Source: Akkermansiaceae bacterium (GTDB taxonomy: Bacteria; Verrucomicrobiota; Verrucomicrobiia; Verrucomicrobiales; Akkermansiaceae). Taken from it: 64,000 bases of DNA. The position numbers and the translations under genes are program-made. Below, piece after piece: positions 27,801-34,297 of the stretch (the first letter of the stretch is position 1; each line of letters opens with the position of its first letter). The stretch spans positions 1 through 64,000 of the forward strand of contig SUVN01000001.1 of the NCBI GenBank assembly GCA_015061985.1. Reading direction: 5' to 3'. The notes under the pieces are model-generated. The model saw only the letters and a program-made list of their open reading frames with translations. It was not told the origin of the DNA and did no database searches.

Positions 27801-28479
27801 AAATGATTATTTTTTCGTTGAGAGCCCATGCCGGATTACCCGCTGCGTAGGCCTCGGCTTCTTCTTTGCTGCCAAGCGCAGCCGCGGCTGCTTCCATCTC
27901 CGTCGGAATGGCTGTGGTAACCTGCGCTAATCCTCCGTATATCTGGAGAGCACTGCCTCCGTCCAATTTAACGTTAATTTCTGAACCGACATCCGCTTTC
28001 GGCGCAAAATATTTCTTGTTGTCGTGATAGCTTTCGGCTCCCGTGACTGCCAGCCCGGAATTGTGACCCTTGTTGAGGTTGTAGGAGGCATAAATGGTAC
28101 CCGCATAGGCGTTTGCGTTGACGGTAATGGATTTGTTGCCGGTAGAGGCATAGCCTCTGCGACCAATTCCTACAACAGCGCCTATTTTCGTTTCAGTAGT
28201 GCCATCACCGATGATGATGGCGGTATTTGTTGCAAAACGGTCTGTTTCGCTGACCGGAATGCCGCCAACCCAGCCCTTACTGTTATATCCCTGACTTGAT
28301 GTTCCAAAGCTTCCGTCTGTGCAGTCCCCGATGAAAGTGGAGGTAATGGTATCATCCGGAGAAGTGACGTAGGAGTAAGTGCCGGCTCCAAGGCTCTTGG
28401 TAACAGGCGTTGGCTCATCTGCAATGGCCATGCATGTCATTACCGATGCAAGCAAAACTATAGGTAAGTGTAGTTTCAT
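24892..28479 (-). CDS. Autotransporter (type Va secretion) with repetitive beta-helix passenger
   Basis: A signal peptide (MKLHLPIVLLASVMTCMAIA) is followed by about 870 residues of Gly/Thr/Ser-rich beta-helix repeats. These include GGTITGNVLGGGGKGG and GGTTITLSNDAKVGEI, the pattern of AIDA/pertactin-like passengers. After an acidic linker with two near-identical DEEDKPIV-type stretches, the last 290 residues form an autotransporter beta-barrel: ASRAFVGAVQGQRNNMG, SLGVAFGYTDGEV, KWEQDSVQLNTRLTW and LNIGAGRTF with the terminal Phe. The passenger would be surface exposed; adhesion is a guess. An upstream in-frame start (28533) adds a non-signal-like extension, so 28479 is preferred. A possible TTGTTA/TAAACT promoter about 70 bases upstream was noticed. 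Confidence 0.88.
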   Translation of the reverse strand: MKLHLPIVLLASVMTCMAIADEPTPVTKSLGAGTYSYVTSPDDTITSTFIGDCTDGSFGTSSQGYNSKGWVGGIPVSETDRFATNTAIIIGDGTTETKIGAVVGIGRRGYASTGNKSITVNANAYAGTIYASYNLNKGHNSGLAVTGAESYHDNKKYFAPKADVGSEINVKLDGGSALQIYGGLAQVTTAIPTEMEAAAAALGSKEEAEAYAAGNPAWALNEKIIISIINGKVGVTADGNVHSSIANDPTIAVIIGGGMAGSAVNNEVAISVSGDSEVNGSISAGSSAYDTKDGTARGFVNSTSVTVSGGTITGNVLGGGGKGGIVKNGTSITLSGGTVAGNVYGAGNGDEVLEGGTTITLSNDAKVGEIIHGGGYNGAVVTGDKTLNLGTEEEAYKGTIKAADFTDINMNNGDVTISSYTSSEEGTNLTVGKNSSLTINGDFSAGELKMNGGTLRIIGGTLTADSVTLSEFSYEVYNPGYVGGGDNLNGFKQDSGRIAVGLDVGGTLTSVKDSDGVEYFYDGDLDRYVAPGATHWDIYYMNTSDHEAKASEIIEASKDAQGDALLQWIEMSAGMLGVNQSVRLMAAPAINENGEIVARPVINVSGDDTELSGMIDCATMHASGGKISATLHGDTSLTVTGDVEISGESSQTGDTIITGPDAKLTIGTDTALGASTVKLQNQATLDLNGKAANNMIEVTGCTVANAENYVGRMEVASHMTFVGPASAGCISLRDKGAITAESLRTTTLEALPDKGADRYNEHTIIGDVTIKESGAIILYSGKQITLTRGSLTLGNGVAMVLLDAGGEFAVGDILVTCISGTITGDFSELDFLINNEEQEGYRVEISEDRKSVVLAEEDKPIVDPGEDEEDKPIVGPDVPVQPDTAPVFEQATADVLAQGNWGVVSASRAFVGAVQGQRNNMGCIANGRGTAWASLLGGMTDISGSGIASGSDITLFGAAVGVDMKVGKRSSLGVAFGYTDGEVSADGLGDIDQEGGHIALYGEHGLKKFANNSCLSLDWVAATGTTESKYMGVKWEQDSVQLNTRLTWNKQVTDRFSYNVFGGLEYFASESDRVENCKSGSVQNLRGELGVGIRYVAGKGAQPITDGKYTPAPACERVVLYGEVSYINDMVRNNPSIEVNGLRGSGANPGRQGVGVEAGATIRIGEKWSASANYSFNAMDDANEHVLNIGAGRTF

Positions 28480-28533
28480 GATGATGGTTTGTTTAAAGGT
28501 AAATCTGTTCATTGGCGGACGAAGAAAATCCAA

Positions 28534-28871
28534 CCATAGGCAGTTTATCTCATTTGAAATGCGATAACAAGTAAAAATAACAGATTTATGACGTAAGATA
28601 AAGATGATGTAAGAAAAAGAAAAATGTTAGAACCTGTATAACGCTTTGGTTTTACAACATTTATGAGCGAATCACATTTCAAAAGCGATAGGCAGAAAAA
28701 AGAAGATCCTGACGAAAAAGAGTTGGATAAGGTTAGGAAAAATTAAGGAATATCATGTGGTTCGTGAGGTTTTGACTACAGGATAACAAGAGAAATATGA
28801 TGAAGACTTGCGCGGGGAGTCCGGTTTCTCCCCTGTGCGAAAGATTTTGGGGTTAGAGTCGATGGAGGCTC
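28534..28871. other. AT-rich divergent intergenic region
   Basis: This stretch lies between the divergently read autotransporter and ROK kinase genes and is clearly AT-rich. Apart from the promoter of the ROK gene at its right end and weak promoter-like sequence for the autotransporter, no gene, repeat or structured RNA was recognised. Confidence 0.5.
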
Positions 28872-28900
28872 TTGACGGCTTCATCGAGAATCCGTATAAT
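28872..28900 (+). promoter_or_regulatory. Promoter of the ROK kinase gene
   Basis: TTGACG (28872-28877), a 17-base spacer, perfect TATAAT (28895-28900), then six bases to the ATG at 28907. The predicted start point is the A of the ATG. Confidence 0.8.
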
Positions 28901-28906
28901 GCCTGC

Positions 28907-29851
28907 ATGAGTAAGGCAATCGCGGTGGATTTCGGTGGAACGAGTATCAAAATAGGTGTCACTTGCGGTAGTGAGCTGTTGGATAAGGCAGAGCCGCTGC
29001 CCACGCAGCTGTTTGACAGCCCGGAGAGCATCATTGCTGCTATGTGCGAGACGATTCGCACTCTCATGCAGCGGCATCCCGATGCCGTGGCGGTGGGGTT
29101 GGGAATGCCGGGTTGGGTTTATTTTCAGAAGGGGATTCTCTATCAGCTGACGAACGTGCCGGTCTGGAATCACGAGGTTCCGGTGCGAGAGGTGATGCAG
29201 CGCGAGCTGGGCATCCCCGTGGTGCTGGATAATGATGCCAACTGCATGGCCTATGCGGAATGGAAGCTGGGCGCGGGCAGGGGGCTGCAGAATATCGTTT
29301 GCCTGACACTCGGCACCGGAATCGGCGGCGGTATCGTGGTGAACGACCGCATGCTGCGCGGGAGCCGTGTTTCTGCCGGTGAGGTGGGGCAGACCAGCGT
29401 GTGTTACAATGGTCGAGTGGGCCCCTTCGGCAATCGCGGAGCGGTGGAGGAATACATCGGCAACAATGAGATGGCGGCTGATGCCGTTGCCCGCTATGCT
29501 GCCGCAGGAATCACCCGCAGCGTGGAGGAGTGCACGCCCTACAAGCTGGAGTTGGCCGCCCGTGCCGGGGATGCCATTGCCCGACAGGCGTATCTGGACT
29601 TTGCGGAAAAGCTGGGCTGTCTCATCATGAATCTGATGTATACCCTGGCACCGGATGCCTTCATCATCGGCGGCGGGGTGGCGAAAGCCGGGGATTTGCT
29701 TTTCGAACCGTTGGATGCGCAGCTCAAGGCACAGCTGTTCCCCGTGCATTATGCCAACCTGCGCGTGCTCCCGGCCCATTTCGGGGCAGATGCCGGTATC
29801 ATCGGCGCGGGCCTCATGGCCGCTGATTATGCTGCCGGACGCCTGCTGTAA
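28907..29851 (+). CDS. ROK-family sugar kinase (glucokinase-like)
   Basis: ROK kinases phosphorylate glucose or related sugars with ATP. The phosphate-1 motif AVDFGGTSIKIGV is at the N-terminus. LDNDANCMAYAEWKLGAG supplies the catalytic Asp, LTLGTGIGGGIVV is the phosphate-2 motif and FIIGGGVAKAG the adenosine motif. The family's zinc motif (HxxxxxxxxxCxCGxxGCxE) is degenerate: the segment reads GEVGQTSVCYNGRVGPFGNRG followed by AVEEYIG, so the His and all but one Cys are missing. Length (314 residues) is normal. The ATG at 28907 is fixed by the family N-terminus and the promoter; the frame itself extends to 28808. Confidence 0.85.
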   Translation: MSKAIAVDFGGTSIKIGVTCGSELLDKAEPLPTQLFDSPESIIAAMCETIRTLMQRHPDAVAVGLGMPGWVYFQKGILYQLTNVPVWNHEVPVREVMQRELGIPVVLDNDANCMAYAEWKLGAGRGLQNIVCLTLGTGIGGGIVVNDRMLRGSRVSAGEVGQTSVCYNGRVGPFGNRGAVEEYIGNNEMAADAVARYAAAGITRSVEECTPYKLELAARAGDAIARQAYLDFAEKLGCLIMNLMYTLAPDAFIIGGGVAKAGDLLFEPLDAQLKAQLFPVHYANLRVLPAHFGADAGIIGAGLMAADYAAGRLL

Positions 29852-29895
29852 ACTCCGGAAAAATCGTAAATGTTTGTCCTGTCAGGCCTGAAGGC

Positions 29896-29924
29896 TTGAC
29901 AAGACAGGGTAAGTGTAGTAGAGT
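29896..29924 (+). promoter_or_regulatory. Promoter of the 29934 gene
   Basis: TTGACA (29896-29901), 17 bases, TAGAGT (29919-29924), then nine bases to the ATG. Confidence 0.6.
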
Positions 29925-29933
29925 ACCCGCCCC

Positions 29934-30680
29934 ATGAGAGGCTGCTTCACATTGATGGCTGCTGCCATGTTGCTTCCCCTGCCGGTGACGGTAGCGGATG
30001 CGGAAGCACCGTCAGAAGAGCTTCAGCGCTGCCCGGTATGTACGGAGTTGCTGAATCAGGCCCGGCAGATTGACCGCATTCTCCGCTCCGTGAGCGACCG
30101 TGAGAGTGCAGATAAGGCCGCAGATGAGCTGAAGGTGCTTTTTGACCGCATGCAGGGGCTTTGTTGTCAGTTGGAGACACTCCCGGTATCGACACCGGAG
30201 GACGCACGGATGCTGTCCGACTCCATGCGTACGCTGACCCATATCTTCCAGAGCTATATCCCCGTTGTGGAGCGTCTGATGGAGGTGAATGCCTACGGCT
30301 CGGAGAAACTGGTGAATGTGTTTCACCTGTACAAAGTGAGGGATGGCTACAGCGCCGGACAGCAGCAGGAGGAATCTCCCCGTGTGCTGGCCTGGCAGGA
30401 AGTGGCCGATTCTCTTGAAGTGCTGTTGTACCACGTTCGCAAGCTGAATACGGCAGAGGCTGTCAATCAGCAGATGCCTCATCTCCGTGAAGAGGTGCAG
30501 CGGGTGGAGCAGCGGTTGCAGACGGCTCGTTCGGATGAGTATCACCGAGAAATACCCGAATCCTGTCGAACGCAGATGTCTGCGCTGCATCAGGAGTTAA
30601 GAAACGAGATTCGCCGTCTGTCCGACTCCGGCCTGCTTACGGATGAGTTGGCGGATTTGTTGAAGCGCTGTCAGCTGTAA
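29934..30680 (+). CDS. Secreted helical protein of unknown function
   Basis: A signal peptide (MRGCFTLMAAAMLLPLPVTVADA) precedes a 225-residue, almost entirely helical mature protein. CPVCTELL near residue 33 and LCCQLETL near 75 give it a few Cys residues. Long amphipathic stretches (LREEVQRVEQRLQTARSDEY, HQELRNEIRRLSDSGLL) suggest coiled coils. No family was recognised. Its last 44 bases overlap the 3' end of the convergent menE gene, with no terminator between them. Confidence 0.65.
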   Translation: MRGCFTLMAAAMLLPLPVTVADAEAPSEELQRCPVCTELLNQARQIDRILRSVSDRESADKAADELKVLFDRMQGLCCQLETLPVSTPEDARMLSDSMRTLTHIFQSYIPVVERLMEVNAYGSEKLVNVFHLYKVRDGYSAGQQQEESPRVLAWQEVADSLEVLLYHVRKLNTAEAVNQQMPHLREEVQRVEQRLQTARSDEYHREIPESCRTQMSALHQELRNEIRRLSDSGLLTDELADLLKRCQL

Positions 30681-32166
30681 GCTTGGAATTTTCCGAAGTC
30701 TTGTCGGCTTTTTTGACGGACAGCGCGTCCATGACGGTTTTGACCGCCAGCGCCAACAGCCCTAGGTCATCCAGCCACCCCACCACCGGCAGAATGTCCG
30801 GGATGCCGTCCAGCGGGGTAACGGTGTAGAGGAGTACGGCCGTCAGGATGATGATATTGCGCGGCGTAGCCACCTTCTTATCCTTCAGGGAGCTGCGGAG
30901 CAGCCGTATGGCTTCGCTCACTCGCAGGGCCACCTTGTTCTTTTTGCCGAGTTGGTGCAGCCATGTCTCAGCTGTGTTGCAGATGGATGCCTGGATCTTC
31001 GGGTCACTTGCTTTTTCCCACCATTCGCTCTGTTTCAACTCATCCAGCGTGTGAATGAGACGCTTTCGGAAGCCGCCGGGGCCGGGTTTGCTGCCGGCCA
31101 GCAGAAGGGGCAGCATGTCGCGGGCGGCAGCACGGGCCGGTTTCCCGCTGTCGGTGCGGGGAAGGGTGATTCGCAGGATATGGTGTGGGCGGTGGTGTCT
31201 GGGTAACTCCTGTTCACAGGCGCGGCGCAGTTCCTGTTCCGCCTCTGCTGCGCCCTCCCACAACAACGCCACGCATTCGCCGAGCTCCGGGTGCGGAGCC
31301 GGCAGCGCCAGAACGCTGATGCCGCTGATGAGTGACTGAAGCTTGTTTTCCAACTCCTCTGCCTGAATCTTGATTCCCCCGGAGTTGATGACGGCATCCC
31401 GCCGTCCCAAGATGAGGAAACGTCCGTCCGGGAGCAGTTCTGCCATGTCATTTGTCTGCAAATGGCTGATACCCAGATGCGGTACGGTCAGTTGCAGCGC
31501 TCCTTCTTCATCTCGGCTCAGCTGCACTCCCGGCAGGGGGGTATAGGCATCGGAGGCATCGGAGCCGTTGACGCGCCGCAGCGCGATGTGGGAGAGCGTT
31601 TCCGTCATGCCGTAGGAAGCGTAGACGCGGCAGGAAAGCTCCCGCAGAGATTGTTCCAGGCCATGGTCAATGAATCCACCCCCCAGCAAGAGCGTGCCGA
31701 TGCGTTCCAGCGCTTTTGCACCTTCGGGGTGTGCCAGCGTTCTGGCGGCCTGCATGGGCACCATAGCGGCAAAATCCACGGGGGTGAACACCCGTTCCAT
31801 CGGGGTGGAGGAGGGCTCTCGCACCAGCAGGTGCAGCCCCGCTGCCAGCGCCCGCACCACCATCATCTTGCCCGCCACATATTGCAGCGGCAGACACAGC
31901 AGCGCCTGCTGTCCGGTTTTCAGTCCGAAGACGCGGCAGCTCAGCTCCGCTGAGGCCAGCATGGCTTTCTTGTCCGCATGCAATGTGGTGGGCGTACCAG
32001 TCGAGCCGGAGGTATGCAGCTGCATGGTCGGTTCTGCGGCATACCATTCTGCCAGAAAATCTGCCAAATCGCTCAGGATACCGCTTTTGCCGACTCGCCA
32101 TGTGTCCAGCGTAGCCGGGGTAACGTGTTCGCCGTTGATGATGATGTCTGTGGGTAGTGGTTTCAT
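30637..32166 (-). CDS. menE: O-succinylbenzoate-CoA ligase (MenE) fused to a C-terminal DUF1232 domain
   Basis: The first 380 residues form an acyl-CoA/AMP ligase. HTSGSTGTPTTLH (51-63) is the P-loop-like AMP motif; CLPLQYVAGKM, YASYGMTETLSHIALR, the ILGRRDAVINSGGIKIQAEE hinge and RTDSGKPAR with the catalytic Lys follow. The compact N-terminus matches MenE of menaquinone synthesis rather than fatty-acyl ligases. The remaining residues, about 385-509, are unusual for MenE. They contain a DUF1232/YkvA segment (432-483) with TPLDGIPDILPVVGWLDDLG between hydrophobic helices, then a Ser/Thr/Lys-rich tail. It is third in the nadA-midA-menE operon. Other men genes are outside the window. Confidence 0.85.
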   Translation of the reverse strand: MKPLPTDIIINGEHVTPATLDTWRVGKSGILSDLADFLAEWYAAEPTMQLHTSGSTGTPTTLHADKKAMLASAELSCRVFGLKTGQQALLCLPLQYVAGKMMVVRALAAGLHLLVREPSSTPMERVFTPVDFAAMVPMQAARTLAHPEGAKALERIGTLLLGGGFIDHGLEQSLRELSCRVYASYGMTETLSHIALRRVNGSDASDAYTPLPGVQLSRDEEGALQLTVPHLGISHLQTNDMAELLPDGRFLILGRRDAVINSGGIKIQAEELENKLQSLISGISVLALPAPHPELGECVALLWEGAAEAEQELRRACEQELPRHHRPHHILRITLPRTDSGKPARAAARDMLPLLLAGSKPGPGGFRKRLIHTLDELKQSEWWEKASDPKIQASICNTAETWLHQLGKKNKVALRVSEAIRLLRSSLKDKKVATPRNIIILTAVLLYTVTPLDGIPDILPVVGWLDDLGLLALAVKTVMDALSVKKADKTSENSKLTADSASTNPPTHP

Positions 32167-32174
32167 GATGGGAA

Positions 32175-33173
32175 TCAGAGTTCGAATCGGTGCTGAATCA
32201 GCACGTTGAAATGGTCGCCTGCACCCGGTACGGCGATGAGGTGTTGGTCTCCGGGGTGTTCCGGCCTCGCCAGATCTTTCAGGAAATCACGCTGGCTCAT
32301 GTACTGCACCACGTCACCCGGGCACTCTTTTGCCAGCCGGATGAGGTCGGTAAAGTTCACATCGGCGGTAATATCGCAGCGCCCGGTGAGCGCCGGTAAT
32401 TCCTCCACACTAAGCATCTGGTGGGCCTTGTACCCACGCAGGCTGCCGTGTGGGCGGCGGTGGTAAAGCGTCTCCACGAGCTCACCGTAATCAATTGTCA
32501 CCATACTGCCGCAGCGCCAGAGTTGCTGCCAGCCGGCGTACCAGGCGTGGTAACTCTCGTGCACTTCCACAATCTGCCCCTCCTGAGCCCAGCGCTCAAA
32601 AACAGAGGAGTTGGGAAGCGCTTGCCGGGTAGCCACGCGGGTGATGCGTCCCTCCACAACGGAGAGCCCCAGTTCCAGCCATTCGCCGCCCTGAAACACA
32701 AACTGACGGGCAGGGAAAGCATCCGGCAGTTCGTTGCTGAAGATGAAAGCCCGTCCTTTCGCATACTTGAGGGCTTCTTCCACCGTGGCATACACCCGCA
32801 CAAAGGTGCCGCAGGCCATTTTCTGGAAATCACGCAGCGTGCGGGATTTATCCACCATCAGGTAGCGCACGCGCAGGCGGTCGAAAAAGCTCAGCGAGCG
32901 GGCAATCCCCATGGCCAAATCCCCATTGCCGCCGCCAATTTCCAGAAAAGGCAGGAGGCGGCCGCAGGCATCGCAGGCATGTTTCCACTGCGCGACCAAT
33001 CGGCGGGCAAGTAAATCGCTGATGGTGGCGGAGGTGGAGAAGTCGCCGCGCACGCCGATATCCGCGATGTTGCTGTTGTAGTAGCCCCCCTGTTCATCAA
33101 AGAGTGCCAGCTCCATGTACTTTTCCATGGAGAGCCAGTTGCCGTGGGCGACAATGTGCGGCGCGATGTTCAT
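32175..33173 (-). CDS. MidA/NDUFAF7-family SAM-dependent methyltransferase
   Basis: The family methylates protein arginine in mitochondria (NDUFAF7, complex I assembly); bacterial substrates are largely unknown. The N-terminal MEKYMELALFDEQGGYY signature is typical of the family. LPFLEIGGGNGDLAMGIA is the SAM-binding loop; FIFSNELPDAFPAR and MVTIDYGELVETLYHRRPHG with LRGY are further family blocks. The frame extends to 33323 inside nadA; the ATG at 33173 gives 332 residues, starts directly before the conserved region and leaves 11 bases after nadA. Confidence 0.87.
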   Translation of the reverse strand: MNIAPHIVAHGNWLSMEKYMELALFDEQGGYYNSNIADIGVRGDFSTSATISDLLARRLVAQWKHACDACGRLLPFLEIGGGNGDLAMGIARSLSFFDRLRVRYLMVDKSRTLRDFQKMACGTFVRVYATVEEALKYAKGRAFIFSNELPDAFPARQFVFQGGEWLELGLSVVEGRITRVATRQALPNSSVFERWAQEGQIVEVHESYHAWYAGWQQLWRCGSMVTIDYGELVETLYHRRPHGSLRGYKAHQMLSVEELPALTGRCDITADVNFTDLIRLAKECPGDVVQYMSQRDFLKDLARPEHPGDQHLIAVPGAGDHFNVLIQHRFEL

Positions 33174-33184
33174 GAAATTGTTCG

Positions 33185-34117
33185 TCAGAGCGACAGCTCC
33201 AGCATCCGCTCCAGCGGTTTGGCGGCGCGGCGGCGCAGGCTCTCCTCGATGCGTACCTCCGGTGCCATGTTGAGCAGGCAGTCGCGGAGCTTCTGCAGGG
33301 TGTTGAGCTTCATGTATTCGCACTCATTGCACGAGCATTTCTCGATGCCGGCACCGATGAATTCCTTGCCGGGCACGAGCTTGCGGAGACGATGCAGGAT
33401 GCCGGTTTCCGTCACGATGATGAAACGGGCGGCTTTGCTATCGCGGCAGTAGGGTATCATCTTTTCCGTGGAGCAGATGTGGTCTGCCAGCAGGCGGATG
33501 GGTTCCTGGCATTCCGGGTGGCATACCACTTCTGCATCCGGGTACTGAGCTTTCATTTCCAGCACCTTGTCACGGCTGAAACGCTCGTGGACATGGCAGG
33601 CTCCATTCCACATGGTCATGATACGCCCTGTTTTCAGGCTGGTCCAGGCACCCAGATTCCGGTCAGGCACAAAGAGAATCGGGCGGTCGGCGGGTGCGGT
33701 TTCGATGATGCGTTGAGCATTGCCGCTGGTCACAATGACGTCTGCCAGTGCTTTCACGCCGATGGAACAGTTCACATATGCCACCACGTAGTAATTCTTG
33801 TCTGCATGTTCCTTCAGGAAAGCTTCCAGCTCATCAGCCGGGCAGGATTGCTCCAGAGAGCAGGCGGCATTCAAATCCGGCAGCAGCACCGTGCGTCCGG
33901 GATTCAGAATGCAGGCTGTTTCTGCCATGAAATGCACCCCGCAGAACACAATCACATCACAGGTGGCCTCCTGTGCCTTGCGTGCCAGTGCCAGAGAATC
34001 CCCCACAAAATCAGCGATATCCTGAATTTCCGGGCGCTGGTAACTGTGTGCCAGAATGACGGCGTTGCGTTCTTTCTTGAGACGGAGAATCTCCTCTGTT
34101 AAATCCATGTCAGGCAT
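33185..34117 (-). CDS. nadA: Quinolinate synthase
   Basis: NadA condenses iminoaspartate and dihydroxyacetone phosphate to quinolinate in NAD synthesis, using a 4Fe-4S cluster. Family blocks AVILAHSYQRPEIQDIADFV, VIVFCGVHFMAETACIL, VTSGNAQRI, WNGACHVHERF, CHPECQEPI and the C-terminal CNECEYMKLNTLQKL are present, with Cys residues in the positions used for the cluster. Several starts are possible (TTG 34147, ATG 34117, ATG 34108). The ATG at 34117 sits 6 bases after the -10, the spacing seen at other genes here, and is preferred. NadB and NadC are not in the window. Confidence 0.95.
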   Translation of the reverse strand: MPDMDLTEEILRLKKERNAVILAHSYQRPEIQDIADFVGDSLALARKAQEATCDVIVFCGVHFMAETACILNPGRTVLLPDLNAACSLEQSCPADELEAFLKEHADKNYYVVAYVNCSIGVKALADVIVTSGNAQRIIETAPADRPILFVPDRNLGAWTSLKTGRIMTMWNGACHVHERFSRDKVLEMKAQYPDAEVVCHPECQEPIRLLADHICSTEKMIPYCRDSKAARFIIVTETGILHRLRKLVPGKEFIGAGIEKCSCNECEYMKLNTLQKLRDCLLNMAPEVRIEESLRRRAAKPLERMLELSL

Positions 34118-34123
34118 GGGCAA

Positions 34124-34152
34124 AGAGTAGCACCCTTTCTCTGCCAAGTCAA
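34124..34152 (-). promoter_or_regulatory. Promoter of the nadA-midA-menE operon
   Basis: TTGACT (34147-34152), 17 bases, TACTCT (34124-34129), then six bases to the ATG at 34117. The TTG start at 34147 would lie inside the -35 and is therefore unlikely. Confidence 0.65.
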
Positions 34153-34242
34153 GCCTCTGCCGCGTTCTCCTGCGGGTAAATGAGCCTTGCTTCGGTTACC
34201 ATTTTTTCATTGCTGAACACGAGGCCTGATGATTAAAGCAAT

Positions 34243-34271
34243 CCACCCCGGCGGTGGGGCCGCCGGGGTGG
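34243..34271 (-). terminator. Hairpin after the dsbD gene
   Basis: A perfect 12-base GC-rich stem (CCACCCCGGCGG / CCGCCGGGGTGG) with a 5-base loop, 27 bases past the dsbD stop. On the minus strand the following tract is only moderately T-rich (ATTGCTTTAAT). Confidence 0.6.
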
Positions 34272-34297
34272 AAAAAGAGGAGTGCAGGTCAGAGATA

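Noticed and set aside
32165..32200. tRNA T-arm-like sequence (GAGTTCGAATC)
   Set aside because: It lies in the 3' end of the methyltransferase reading frame, and no acceptor or anticodon stem can be paired around it.
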